Assembly: GCF_020085105.1 (NCBI RefSeq) | Contig: NC_058064.1 | Span: forward strand, 14,305,001-14,369,000 | From: Siniperca chuatsi | Lineage: Eukaryota; Chordata; Actinopteri; Centrarchiformes; Sinipercidae | Reading direction: 5' to 3' | Length of the DNA stretch: 64,000 nt | Part shown: positions 12,305 to 24,760 of the stretch, piece by piece | How the letters are laid out: every line of letters begins with the position of its first letter | Position numbering within the stretch: position 1 is the stretch's first letter | The notes under the pieces: generated by a model | The model's input: only the letters and a program-made list of their open reading frames with translations | Told to the model about the DNA's origin: nothing | The model's database searches: none | Made by a program: the position numbers and the translations under genes

Positions 12305-12750
12305 GTCACCTTAATAAATTGTCACGATCGGTTCAGAAGAGGACCCAAATGCAGGACTCTAGGCAGGCAGGTTGAACTAACAAAGATGAGTTTATTACTT
12401 AAATGGCAACACAGTACAACTTAAGAGCGACTGAGAAATACAGGTAAGTATTCCAAAAAAGGACCAACACAAAAAAACAGGAGCCCAACAAAGGTAAATC
12501 CCCATAGAGGGACAGGAAAAATACAGGACTGAAGATGACACACAGATCTGGGGGGGAACAAGCACAGGACACATGGTATCAAGCAACAACAATCTGATAC
12601 TGAACAAGGGAAGGCCACAGACTTAAATACACTCAGTGAGGGTAGATAACGAGACACAGGTGAAACTAATTGACAAAGGTGAACAACAACAACAACAATC
12701 GAAGCAATCAATGACAGGAAGCAAAATTACCAGACACATGAGGGAAGGAG
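12305..12750 (-). repeat. dispersed repeat beginning GTCACGATCGG
   Basis: The left edge contains GGACCCAAATGCAGGACTCT, the complement of a motif at the right edge of the 5270-5835 repeat. The interior is A-rich on this strand, and its minus-strand frames show no recognisable protein. Class unknown. Confidence 0.4.
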
Positions 12751-13348
12751 AGTATTTCAAAATGCCACTCTTGATGCTCTGCAACCCTTGCTGTAGTTCA
12801 TACATCATTTTAAATTTCATACAGGGCAATTGTATGGAATGTATTTCAGCTTTAAAGAGCAGTTTGTACTTTAGGTTGGGAACTCTAGTGAATCATTGTG
12901 CTGAAAATGATGGAGAAAACTGATTTTCTTTCCAAAGAAAATTGGACTCAGTGAATAAGTTTGCAACACCTACTGAAAATGTGAAAATCTAAATCTGTGT
13001 GGCCTTTATGACAAATATTCCAGCTGGAGACAATAGAGGCACTGTCTCCTCAGTGCACAAAACACATTCAGCCCTGATAGCTTGAGTATCGCTGTTCGTT
13101 TTATATTTAGGAAAAATGTAGACTTCATGTCCTGACAGAGTTTGAGTGCCTGCACAAACACTTCACCATGATTAAAAACTGTGAAATTTAACTAAAACGT
13201 AAAACTGAATCACTACTGCCTACTACTGTGCACTATGGCAGGGAATCCTACTCCCTTTTGTACTTTCACTGGCCACCATGTAAAAAGGGTATGGGTCGAA
13301 ATAGCAACTTTTTCCTCTGTATTTTTGTCTCTTGTGGCTTGTGTAAAA
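12751..13348. other. intergenic, nothing recognised
   Basis: No motif, repeat or convincing frame seen. Confidence 0.4.
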
Positions 13349-13451
<103 letters not shown>

Positions 13452-14880
13452 TGCAGAAATAATGGGACACTGAGAAATTGAGTCATGGTGTGAGAGGAAA
13501 CTGTGGCTCAAAATGCTTACTTTTTGTCTGTTTTTCTGTCCTCACAACCTAAAGATAGAAATACACATATTTTACCAAGACCAAAATGTAAATTTTGTAA
13601 GATTCAACCTATATATTGTTCTTTAAAGAGACACACACTCTGGTGTTGGAGAGGATCCTGTTTGATATTTCTGATGCTTCTGTAAGGCTGGACTTTGAGA
13701 TAAATGATCTGATATTTATTTTTGGGAAAAAGTTGTTTCCCCATTCTGCATCAATCTTATAGACACACTGTGTGGAGTATTAGCGATTCCAGGCATCCTG
13801 TGTCTGAAATGCACTCATAGCACAGCAGTGATGCAGAAGCAGGACAGCTAGCAAGGCTAAATGTTGACCACAAAATAGATAGTTCGGGAGCAGTCGAGGG
13901 TTGGTCTACCAACTGAATGACACTCAATTTACATCATCACACTAAACTCTCGGCCTCCTGTTGACTTGACAAATAAACCTGGACTTCATAACCATCACAC
14001 ACACATACTCACACAGGAAGAGAGAGAAAAAGAGAGAGAGAGAGAGAGAGGGAAACGGCGTGCGACGTGAGGAGTGCCCCCTATACTTAGTGAACTTCTG
14101 GCGTTTTAATGGGCCTGACGTAGTTCCATGCTGCGGTCTGAGGTCTCTCCACCAGCATCTATTTTCCCTCCGAAACTAAGAGTTGGAAAAAAGCATGGAG
14201 CATTTAAGCAGGCTAAAAATGTATCTGATGGCAACCACCGTTGGCTGAAAATAGCCCTAGAAGGGTATTATTATCATTAATGAGGGATAAATTTGTCGGC
14301 TGACTTATCCCGGAGTCATGAGCACTTAAAATTATTCTAGAGTTTGCCCTTTTTTTGGCCATTTTGGCAAAGCTGAGCTATCAAATCTGTCTGAGGAATG
14401 GATGGTCTCCTGCTGATTTATACTCATAAAGTCAGCTTCCCCTGTAGAGCAGAAAAGATCTTGCTGAGTAAAGATCAACTATAGCTCCTTTTAGATTTAG
14501 CTGACACAGAATGAGAGTCTCAGTGTGTTGCTTTAATGACCATGTGGACTGTTTTGCATGTTTTAGCCTATTAACTTCAAATCACCTGTACTCTACACTA
14601 CATTTCTGCTGACCTTTTTCCAATGCAAATAATATGTTTTAGATTGGTTTCCAGGCTTCCAGGCTGCTGCCATTGTTTTCAGTTTATACCAGTACATTAT
14701 GAAGGACACTACTTAGTGGTAGTTCATTTATCACAGGAAAAACCTCTTGAAGACTTCTTTGTTGGTTTGTTCAAGGGAAATGTGACATCATATATGTGGT
14801 ATCTCATTGCAGAAAAGTATTGCAGTTCGTACTTTCCTTCCGTCATAAGCATGTGCCTTTTGAAAAGACAAAAATTCTAG
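13452..14880. other. intergenic, possible conserved non-coding block
   Basis: A GA microsatellite lies at about 14029-14052. The stretch 14090-14540 is non-repetitive, of balanced composition, and has homeobox-like AT cores (CATTAATGAG) and GGCTGACTTATCCC. It might be a conserved non-coding element, but conservation cannot be judged from one sequence. Confidence 0.3.
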
Positions 14881-14886
14881 CCATGC

Positions 14887-15392
14887 CATGCTAGCAGCTC
14901 TGTGTAGTTGTTCTTACATACAGTGGTGCTTTGTGCAAAATGCAAACATGCTAATGACAATGTTAACGCTAAATTAAAAGTTCAAAGTTATTACAATTCA
15001 TCCTGATGGGGACATGAATGTGTACACCATATTTAATGACAATCCATCCGATAGTTGTTGAGACATTTCACTCAAAACCACAAATGTGAACCTGGTGGCA
15101 CCAGAGGAAAAGTCATTAGGATACGTCTGAGAACGCCTATACCAAATTTTGTGCCAATCCATCTTGTAGATGTTGAGATATTTTCCTGGATAAGTGAAAA
15201 CTTTAACCTGCTGGTGGCACTAGAGGAAAAGTCTGTTGGATTCATCCTCTGGGGACCACAAATGTCTGTACAATCTATTTCATAGCAATCCATCCAACAT
15301 TTGCGGAGATAATTCAGTCTGGACCAAAGTGATTGACCGGCTGACCAACCGACATTGCCATCCATAGAGCCATGCAGCTAATGTGGCTAAAA
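14887..15392 (+). mobile_element. MITE-like family A, copy 2
   Basis: The copy starts at ATGCTAGCAGCTCTG and ends at CATAGAGCCATGCAGCTAATGTGGCTA, the inverted counterpart of the family's left end. The interior has GGGGACATGAATGTGTACACC, CAATCCATCCGATAGTTGTTG, CTGGTGGCACTAGAGGAAAAG and GACCAAAGTGATTGACCGGC. No protein is encoded. Confidence 0.75.
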
Positions 15393-15409
15393 AGTTGAGA
15401 ATAAAAGAC

Positions 15410-16930
15410 AGACTGACCCTGGTTTTCTCCTGACTTGGCAGTACTCTTTAAGGAAAGGAATACAGCCTGGGTGGTGACCGCAGTGGGGATCCAACCAACT
15501 GGATAGCATTTAGGCATTTGAGGAACAAATGCACAACTGCAGTCAAAGCTGCCAAGTTAGGATACAACTTGTATTTACTCACATGTTCCTTCTCAGACCT
15601 GGCCAAATTCTGGAAGGCAGTCAAATTCAATAAAAATAAATCCACTCTTTATCTCCAAGTAATCTAATTGCAGTTTTGCATTAAGTCAGAAGGATATTGG
15701 CTTTCAACAGACATTCTGCTTTTGCCACATGCTCTTCTCCTGCAAATAGCAAATTACAATATGTGGAAATTAGCTCATTTGGTTCCTCTGAATAAGGGTG
15801 GATGTAGAAGTGACGTTAACAATTTCCAAGGTGTCCTATCTCAAAAATCTCTCCATATAATCAACTGAATTATTTCACCACATCAGCTGTTTTAAATTAT
15901 TTAACTACTGGTTTAGACTATTAGAAATATTATGCCTCATTTATCAAAAGTCTTTGTTGATCATTCTTTACTTTTAAAAAGACTATGTGCTCTCAGCTAC
16001 GTACAGGATAGCTGCAACTGGTTCAAGAGGTGTTTATCAGACAGATGTGTGTGAGAGTATGGACAGCTTATCTGAATTAATTTTGATCAGACAAACAATC
16101 TGAATTCCTGCCAGTAAGTGATGGCATACCACAGGACTCTAATCTGGGCAGTGGGATGTTCATCAATTATATAAATGATATGTTTCTTCTGTGTGTGATT
16201 GTCAAATTTGTCTTTATGCAGATGATACTGTTTTATACTGTGCTGCTTCTGTTTATTTAGCCATTTAGAAATGACAAATTACCTTTAACCCAGTGTGAGC
16301 TGAGATACTACTACGTAATGAGTAGGTAATGCAAATTAAGTACATGCTGTTCTCGAGATCCAGAGATATGGTAATTTGCATATCTGCACTGTGACTGCTT
16401 TGAATATCAAGAGGATTATATATCATAAATATCTTTGCATCTGGGTCCATGATTATTCTACATTTAAATATCATATAACACCTTGTGGGCAAACTGTAAT
16501 AAAAGCATGGCCTTTTTGTAGGACGAGAATTGTTGAACCAGTTTTCCTTTTGGTTTTGGATTATGGGTATGCCATTTGCTGTATAGATAAGCTGCTCCCT
16601 CTAGTCTCAGGCCCTTTGATTCTGTTTACCATTCCACTCTTTGGTTCACTGGTTGATAAGATCAGGTGATCGTCCTTAACTAGGAGACATAATAACCATT
16701 GGCATTTGTTTATCTACAAAGCCTTGTCAAAAATGTTCCATCTTCTCTCTTCCTGCTCTTCACCAGCCCCAGAACCAGATTACCAGAACTGATTAAGGAA
16801 TGGTTGCTTTTATTGTTAGTGTGCTGTCTCATGGAATAATCTGCAAAGCCACCTAAAAACCAAAAAAGGTATATCCGTCTGTAATTTCAAGACCATTTTC
16901 AAAATTCACCCCTTACCTACCTGTAACTAC
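15410..16930 (+). pseudogene. degenerate LINE reverse transcriptase (jockey/L2-type)
   Basis: Translating the plus strand with frameshifts gives an ordered set of LINE reverse-transcriptase features. First LRNKCTTAVKAAKLGY and DLAKFWKAV (15507-15640), then W-K-L-A-H-L-V-P-L-N-K-G-G (around 15760-15800), then GIPQ-like followed by NYINDM (about 16120-16180), then the catalytic YADD box in YADDTVLYC (about 16216-16245). After that come HKYLCIWVHD (about 16430), RIVEPVFLLVLDYG (16525-16567), LTRR..NHWHLFIYKALSKM (16676-16735) and WNNLQSHLK (about 16835). Stops and frame changes separate nearly all of these, so the copy is dead. Endonuclease and 3' tail are not seen. The family label (L2/jockey-like) is from motif style, not from alignment. 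Confidence 0.85.
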
Positions 16931-18270
16931 TTTAACCTTTTGAACTCCAGGCTATATATGATTTACAATACATATATGTTTTACAAAGTGAAGAAAAATA
17001 CCCAAAATAATTTTTTTGTGGCACAAAATTTGGTGCAGGCGTTTTTAGACGTGTATTTGGAAGCTATTTTTGAAAACCATTAGATTCTGCAGACTTCAGC
17101 GCAACCATGGAGACTTGAGCATTGCCATAAAGGAGTAAGTACGTGTAGCCAACTTATAGTGTATAAATACTTTTTTTTGTCAGAACATCAAACCTTAAAA
17201 GCAAATTCATGCTGTCACTGTCAACACTTCCACTTTTGGACGGGTGTTTATGGCACACCAGATCTATTGTTTGTCACTGTTGTTATTGCATTGTTGCTGT
17301 GATTTGGGACAAAATGAGGTTGGATAAAAGGAGATAGTGAAGCTGTGTCATCTGTGTTCACCAAACATACCCCTCTGGACATCTGTGACTACCAAAACCA
17401 ACATTCATGGTTTCCATGGCACTGTGACAGATGGCCAACAAACACAAAGAAAAAAATACTTCCCTTCCTTTTTTGCCTTTCTTAATTTAGAAGTTTTCCA
17501 TTCCAGTGATCTTGCATGCTACCCAAATGCTTCACATAAGATCAGGGACGTGTTAAAGGACAAATCATCAACTAAAATCAAGGTGACCTTGTTAATTCCT
17601 GACATTTTATCCACTTATTGCAGATTCCATCACATACTCTTTTAGATGTAATGCAAATATACAATTTACAAGTCAGTAGTTTGTTATCGGGTAACAGTTG
17701 CATAAATTACTTTTTTACTTGTATTTATAGTATTAGCCACAATGAAAAAGATGTGAAGCTCCTTGAATTCTTATTGATGCCAAGATGTCTTTCAGCAAGT
17801 AAGCTTCCAATTTTATTCTATTATAATCTTCACTACTTGGGAAAAAATTTATTGATTGATTATTATGTTAAAATACACTAACACACACCAAGATTTCCAT
17901 GTTCCTTGTGTTCCTTAAATGGGACCACAAGGTTCACGATGACGCATTAACCCTGTATGAACTAGACTGAAAGAGATAAAGGAGGTGTGTGAGAAAGAAA
18001 GAGATAACGAGAAGTATGATGAGGTATGGTGTTCCTGATTGGGGGGGGGTTACAGTGGATGGAGGCAGTTGGGTGAGGTATAGAGAGAGAACGGGGGAGG
18101 AAGCAAGAGTAAAGTGCAGAGGAGAGAGGGAGGACAGACAGAGTGTGAGGGAGTAATCTTATCTTGGCCTGTGTATCACAGTGGCCTGCTCTCATGCACA
18201 TGGGGGAGGTGGAGTTCTTTATAGACAAGCTGACTCCTATACTGTGTTTATATAGGTGAGATATTTCTAC
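16931..18270. other. intergenic, nothing recognised
   Basis: No gene is supported. A 102-codon plus-strand frame at 17337-17645 has no known motif. A poly-G run of 10 lies near 18040. Confidence 0.4.
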
Positions 18271-18276
<6 letters not shown>

Positions 18277-18312
<36 letters not shown>

Positions 18313-18331
18313 TATATACTGATAAATTGGT

Positions 18332-18410
<79 letters not shown>

Positions 18411-18433
18411 ATATACTGATAAATTGGTCTTTA
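18277..18433. repeat. two (TA)n arrays, each followed by the same 26-bp unit
   Basis: (TA)n at 18277-18306 is followed by a 26-base unit beginning GTTATATACTGATAAATTGG (18311-18336). A longer (TA)n (18334-18406) is followed by an exact second copy of that unit (18408-18433). Confidence 0.9.
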
Positions 18434-18600
18434 CTGTATGTTGTTAAAGGCTTCATTTTTTAGTTTACCTTACTGTTGGCGTTTACTGTGAATAGAGTAC
18501 ATACTGTTCACAGTAAACACAGAAACCTGTGAATAAATACTTTTTGTTGACACTGATGTTTGTATTACATGAGTTTAGATGGATACTTCCATCAGCTTTT
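18434..18600. repeat. short imperfect hairpin
   Basis: GTTTACTGTGAATAG at about 18480 pairs with CTGTTCACAGTAAAC at about 18506-18520, 14 of 15 bases, with an 8-base loop. Confidence 0.7.
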
Positions 18601-18639
18601 TTGGGCCACTTGGGCAAAACAAGCCGTAAACACGACATT

Positions 18640-19135
18640 AACCTTATAAAGTTGTTGGGGTGAAAATGTTAGCAAACAGCTTCATATTTACACATCCAGC
18701 AGACGCAAAGCAACATTAGTATTCATTTGTCGTCATGCTTCTGGTCACCTTGCAAATGTAGGTCCAATATTCACTATCCTGTTAGCTCTGGTTTTGTCTC
18801 CACTAACTCCTCTGGCTCTGTTGCTGCTAATGCTCCACTATGTTCACCAGCTAGGTGCTAATTTTATCTGTCTGTCATTTGGTGCTGGGCAGGTAGCTAC
18901 AGTGGGTTTATTAAAGCTTTTTTCATTGAAAACAGCTGCCACAACACTGACAATCAAGTACAACCAAAACAATCAGCTGAAATATGCTAAAAGCTCCCTA
19001 GAACTGAGGGAAACTGCAGAGTTGGGTGATCATTTTCTGTGGGCTCTTTACTACGAGTGACTCCTTTCGCATTACTTGTAGTTTTTTTATCCACTGTTAA
19101 TATAAAAACATTGATTGATGCAGCTTTAAATAAAT
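18640..19135 (+). repeat. dispersed repeat family B, copy 3
   Basis: The longest uninterrupted copy: TATAAAGTTGTTGGGGTGAAAATGTTAGC, TTTACACATCCAGCAGACGC, AGGTCCAATATTCACTATCC, TAATGCTCCACTATGTTCACC, GGTGCTGGGCAGGTAGCTAC and GAACTGAGGGAAACTGCAGA in order. The 88-codon frame inside it is a by-product of the repeat. Confidence 0.75.
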
Positions 19136-22100
19136 AGTAGTATAAACTTTACACCTTTAGTCTGCACTCACATGTATAATATATTAATATTTAGCTAATA
19201 CCTACTTAGGTTCACAGCTTTGTCACAAGCTTTAAGCACACACCTATACTGTATACATAAATTATTTTATACACTTACAAATGCAAATGCTGTCTGCTAA
19301 GCTACACAGGCACACCCACCTGCCAATAAATGTGCTTCCAGTGTGTGGACAAGTGTGCTTCCACACACTTGTCCATACACACTCCTGTCTCCTGGCTGTT
19401 GAGTGGATGCAGATCTCTCTATTATTTTTATTCATTAATTTCATCAAATTTGCATCACATCATGTTATAATAAAACCTCTGAAGCATTGTTTTGCAACCT
19501 GACATTCTCTATAACATACATCTTCTAGAGGAATAAAGGAAAAACATTGGCACAGATTCCAGTAGTGGTTTACCCTCCTGGACAGGCTTTACAGTTGGGT
19601 TGGAAAAGTGCCTCTATGTGTTTGGAAATGTCCCCTGCTTGTGGAGCAGAAAGGGCAACATGCCAACACCCTCTGCACCTGTGTCTCCGCCCAGCAGTTT
19701 TAGAGGAAAATAGTTTGGCTCCAGTTGACTTGCTGGTCAGACCAGTTTGGTTGTTAGCACTAGTAGTAAAATCAGTTCCTCTTGTGTTTGTGTGCGTGCT
19801 TTCTCTCAAGTCATGAAATTCTAGATTCTTGATTCCACATATGCAAAATTAAAGCTAAAAATAAAGTTAGTAATACTTAATCTGCTAAATTGGCTACTTA
19901 AAACAACCGATTTTGTAGATGCAGGAGGAGGTTTAGCTGCTAAGCATTATTTGGTCAGCAAAAGAGACAAACAGAAACATTAGCAGGTTTAATAATACAT
20001 AAAAATGACACACTGATACACTTAAACAGCTGTTTTTGTAACCAGAAATGCAGAAAACAGAAGACAAAGGCATATATTTTGTACAAAGTTGTAATTTATA
20101 CTCTATCAAGTATATTACAACGGTCACATTAGAATTGGTGCAAGCTAGAGTTTTACAAGAAATGCTAGAACCATTGACCTCTGTCTTAGTGTTGATTCCA
20201 CAGAGATAATTATGCAATACTTGTGAAATAATTTTTTTAGTCATCATTTCCTGAGTCACCAGCTACTACACAGAGGGAAGGAGAGGACAAAACAGCTTCT
20301 GCAATATTGAGTTCCACATTTTCATGACTAGACTGGTTCTTTCAAGCTGAATAGCACTGCATGTTAGTGTGTGTGCGTGCATGTGTGTGCATGTGTACGT
20401 GTGGTGAAGTTAAGCACAGACACACCCTTGTCGTAGTAAAATCACACACATCATTATACCGCAACCCAAACAAAACCCAACTGCTGCTGCGAAACTGCGG
20501 TAGCAAGATGACAATGTGTGCTACATTATCAGCTTTAACATCGTGGTGCACTTTTAACTAAGAACAAAGTTGACCACTGTTACCTTTTAAAGTCAGTTTG
20601 GGTCATTTGTATACTTTCTGGCACGTGGTAATTTAACAGCTGACATCATGATGACTTGGCATGCTTTAGATATAGTGAAGGGCTTTTTAAATTGGAAATT
20701 GAGTGAAAAGTGTGTGTGGAGTGTATGTGAGTGCCAGCACTGTCTCAATTATTAATCAGCCATATGTGGCTGCTCAGTATGGAAAATATTCTTATGTTTG
20801 GATATTTTGTGGCAGGAAATCAAATATCTCACATGTCTCCCATGTGTAAAATCCACTGTATACTGCCTATCTAAAGACAGGCCTGCATTCTTAATCCATT
20901 ACATTTTAATTTCTGGTTGTAGTGTACAATTGCATCTTATCTTTCACTTGTTATCTCACCTCTTATCTCTGAATGTCGTTGTCATGTGCTCGTGCGATCA
21001 CCTTAAATGACTTTTATGACGCACTTTTGAGAGACCTGGAGAGATCTCCCACTTCAGACAGCTGTCAGAGATAACATCTTGTCCTGAGAGAAGCGAGCCT
21101 TAGAGCTACATCAAGTGCCTGAGCAGCTGTCAAACAGCAAAGATGAGAGATGAAAAGAGGAGCAATGACAGAAAGAAAGATCCCCGCTTCACCTTCAAAG
21201 CTGGATATTTTCCAAACCAAAGTCCAAAGGAAAAAAACAACCTTATTTTCTAGCTCTCTCTCCACATGAGGCTCCACTTGATCTCTTTAAGCAGGCCTAA
21301 ATTAGATTAGTGGATTTTATTAGTTGCCCAAAAAACAGAGAGGAAAGGTAAATAGACAAATGTAAAGAGAGAGAAAGAGAAAGAGCTAAAGGAAGAAAAC
21401 CTTAAATAATCAACCATGTCATCACTCTTTGATCTGTCTTTCCTGTGAAATATGCTCCTTGTCCCCTCCGAATGCCCTTAATCACCCAACATTCACTCAC
21501 TCACACACACACTTTTGCCCTCAGGGTTCAGTGCAGTGAGACCCTGAGCACGCGAACGGCTGTCTTTCATTTTGCCTTTCCAAAAGCAAACGAGAGAGGT
21601 GGAGGCCAAGAAAGACAGAGAGAGAAATTACGAGACGCGCTCTCGACATTCCTTCCAATTTAATGGCCGGTGTAGTATGTCCTGTTTTGACAAGGAATGA
21701 ATTTGGGCCCCAATACTCTCCATGATTTCCTACCAGCAGAAGACTTGTGGCACGGTGGTTGGAGCATATGAGGGGTTCACTTCCAAAAATGTTAGGGTGT
21801 CAGTTTTGGTGTTGAAACATTACCTGAAGCTCATCAGTCATCTCTAGATTTTCTGAAATACAGAAAATCCAATGGTCATTTTGTCAATCAATCATCAACA
21901 TGTGGTATATTAGTTTCAATGACTGCATTAGCCATTTCTTTTCAAATGATGATTAACATGATGATTTTGGAGGGAATCTCATCACAGGCTGCTAAACAGT
22001 CCAATTCAAATTTTGTTTGAGTTGTAAGGTCCACAGATAGGTGAAAATAAAGTAAATTCATGTTTATTCACTGTTTGTTCATGCAGTGCACGCCAGGTTC

Positions 22101-22485
22101 CATCTGTTGTTTTTCATTTTTCCTTGTTTGACCCTGGATGAATATTATTGTCAGCTTAGGATATTGCCTTGTTTGTGTTTTCATCCCTGTTTTCTGCATT
22201 TAGCGTAGCTCAACTGAGCCCCCAAAGTGATCTTGTATACTACAAAAGTGCTGAATAAAAACTATATATGGTACATACTGTAACAAACATTAGAGGACAC
22301 ATGTGGATTTAGTAGCTACGGTCAAGGTTAAATTTACATCTACACGGCTGGTAAAACTTGGATACTGCAAGTAATCTGATTTATTTGACCTAAAGCAGCT
22401 ATAATCAATATTTTCATAATAACAATAGATCAAATGACTATTTATAATGTAAAAGGGGTTGTTTGTCATGATGAACCCAGAGAGA
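19136..22485. other. intergenic, no gene
   Basis: Nothing coding is recognised in 3.3 kb. An 89-codon frame at 19547-19816 and others on both strands lack motifs and splice context. A hairpin lies at 19340-19383, and short CA/GA-rich tracts near 20370-20400, 21370 and 21500. Confidence 0.45.
19340..19383. repeat. near-perfect inverted repeat, about 18-bp arms
   Basis: AGTGTGTGGACAAGTGTG (19340-19357) pairs with CACACTTGTCCATACACACT ending at 19383, with one extra base in the right arm and a short spacer. Confidence 0.8.
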
Positions 22486-22489
22486 GGGA

Positions 22490-22735
22490 AAACCATTCCT
22501 GCAGTTTCCCTCAGGTCTTTTTTCAGTTTTATATCGCTTAAAGGAAAATGAATATTGGAGTTACACTCATCAGGTGGCCAGAAACACAACTCCAAGTGAA
22601 AGCTAATGTTGCTCCGTGTCTGCTGGATGTGTTAGCCAGCTGTTTGCCACAACAACTTCATAAGGTGATAATATGTTAATGTCCTCCACTTTCCAAAAGT
22701 GGCTGAAAAAAATCAGTTATTGCTGCTTTAATTTC
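22490..22735 (-). repeat. dispersed repeat family B, copy 4 (reverse, partial)
   Basis: AATATTGGAGTTACACTCATCAGGTGGCCAGAAACACAACTCC, GCTAATGTTGCTCCGTGTCTGCTGG and CTTCATAAGGTGATAATATG are the reverse complement of the family B left half at 18.65-18.78 and 23.95-24.06 kb. Confidence 0.7.
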
Positions 22736-23935
22736 TCATTGAGACTTGAAACTTACTTAAATAGAGACTTATTGTAATCAATAATTTCGTCATCATGAAA
22801 AGAATTACCATATTGTTGAAATTTTGACATCTTTTCCCCTTCTAACAAGAGCGTGAAAGTTTAGATTGAGTTGCCCCTTTAACAAAACATGCACAGCCCT
22901 GATAAGATCTCCACCTATCTCTCCCTCCATCTACCTTCTCTATGGCCCACTGACTGCACTCCTGATGGGAGGAAGACAAACAGTTTGACTGCTGACCTTG
23001 TGCTACTCCAATACCTTTGAAGTGGACTGGCAATCCGCCTAGAGGTGGATAGGTTTTTTAACAACACTGGACATTAGAGAGAGCAGTGATAAAACCACTC
23101 CCTCCTTTTATAGGTTGACCTAAATGAGAAAATGGCCTCCCTCAGGGCTAATAACATGATGAAAAGGTGGTTTAATGAGAAACGTCCCAAATGACTGACC
23201 ATCAGTTACCTAAAGGCACTTGTGGTCCTGCATCCTACATCTTGGAATGTTCCCATTTTTGTGGCTTATTTCAGTAAAATGTTGAACTATATTTCAAATA
23301 TACCTTTCAAAATATTCCTGTAAAAATTGAAAGCTGCTTTGGAAAATGACTGAACTTAACTACCCTAAATACTTGATACTAAAAGAACCCTGCAGGGTTT
23401 TCTTGTGGACAAACACAGTCATTATATGTATCCTGGAGGCCTTGTACAGCATACATTTCCTTCTTTATTAAACATTTGCAAAGCATATTATTTGAATATT
23501 ATGAAACCTGCATTATTAATATCCATGTATGTTAGCTAGCAGTCTTCTTTTTCCCCTCCTTTTGCTGGCACATTTCTACATTTCTTGGTGCACCACTGCC
23601 AACAACTGTCAATCAGGGGAATAATGTGAAACCGAGGAATGTAATGAAGCCCCTTGCCATTTAATAGGCCAGTCTCTGGGGAAATGCTTGCTAATTATTT
23701 ACCATTACATTGAGCAGTTGACACACAGCCCTGCTTGCAACTGATTAGATGTTTCCAGTCAGAAAATGTCACCTGTGTTTTATGGCTTGCATGCATTACT
23801 CATTTGAATTACCGCCCTCTACAGTTAGCAGGAATGCGTATTGTGTTATCCGTTTTTGTGAACATGCTAAAGGGCAAGATACAAACAAAAAGGGACCTGC
23901 TCAGCAAAACATATGCTTAAGTGTTGCACTGCCGG
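22736..23935. other. intergenic, possible conserved non-coding block at 23600-23760
   Basis: No gene seen. The interval 23600-23760 is unique in the window and has several homeodomain-like cores (TTTAATAGG, GCTAATTATTT, CATTACATT). Candidate only. Confidence 0.3.
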
Positions 23936-23939
23936 TGCA

Positions 23940-24760
23940 TCAAGATATAAACACAACATTGACATATTATCACCTTATAAAGTTGTTATTTCTAACATGT
24001 TAGCTAACAGTTACCTATTTACACATCTAGCAGACACAGAGCAACATTCGCTTTCATTTGGAGTCATGTTTCTGGCTACCATGATCAGGGCCCCGAGGCT
24101 CTGGAACAACTTGCCCGAAGAAATTAGGTTGTCTGAGTCAGTGCCTTCATTTAAATCTCTTCTCAAAACACATTTTTATCTGAAAGCATATCCTGATTTT
24201 ACCTGAACTGGCTGTTTATTTTATTGTTTATTTTATTGCCTTTGTGTATTTTATGTATTTTATTTCTTTATATTTCGTCATTCACTGTGGTATATTATTT
24301 CTCTTGTTGTGAAGCACTTTGTACTTTGTTTTGATAAGCGCTCTATAAATATAGTTTTATTATTATTATATTATTACCTGATGAATGCAAGTCCAATATT
24401 CACTCTGCTTTATCTCTGTTTTGGTCTCCACCAACTCCTGAGAGAAATATCAAGCTCTTTAGCTGCTAAATGCTCCACTATGTTCACTAGCTAGTCACTA
24501 ACTTTATCTGTCTGTTGTTTTGTGCTGGGCAAGTAACGTACAGTCAGTTTGTCAGAGCTTCTGAAACAACGACTTGCTGCGGGTGGAAATGAGGTTGATG
24601 AGAACGGTGAGAGTGAACCAAAACAGTAACCATAAAACCAAAACAATGAGCTGAAAGATGCTAAAACACTGCAGAGTCAGGTGATAATTCTCTGTGGGTT
24701 CATCACAATAAGCAACCGCTTTCACTTATATATTACAGATCAGTGCAGCTTTAAGATGGC
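23940..24760 (+). repeat. dispersed repeat family B, copy 5, split by a LINE tail
   Basis: The left half (23940-24080) runs from TATAAACACAACATTGACATATTATCACCTTATAAAGTTG to GTTTCTGGCTACC. The right half resumes at CCTGATGAATGCAAGTCCAATATTCAC (24377) and runs to CTGCAGAGTCAGGTGATAATTCTCTGTGGG. The two halves join exactly as in the unbroken copies once 24081-24378 is removed. Confidence 0.8.
24081..24378 (+). mobile_element. LINE 3' end fragment with C-terminal ORF tail, nested insertion
   Basis: The first 120 bases translate to APRLWNNLPEEIRLSESV then PSFKSLLKTHFYLKAYP, ending at a stop near 24205. I recognise this as the conserved C-terminus of fish L2-like LINE reverse transcriptases. An untranslated tail follows, with AAGCACTTTGTACTTTG, a stretch ending in CGCTCTATAAATATAG, and a TTA-rich terminus, which is typical of 3' ends of these elements. 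TACC flanks the insert on both sides (24077-24080 and 24375-24378), a possible short target-site duplication. The copy is 5'-truncated, as LINE copies usually are. Confidence 0.85.
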
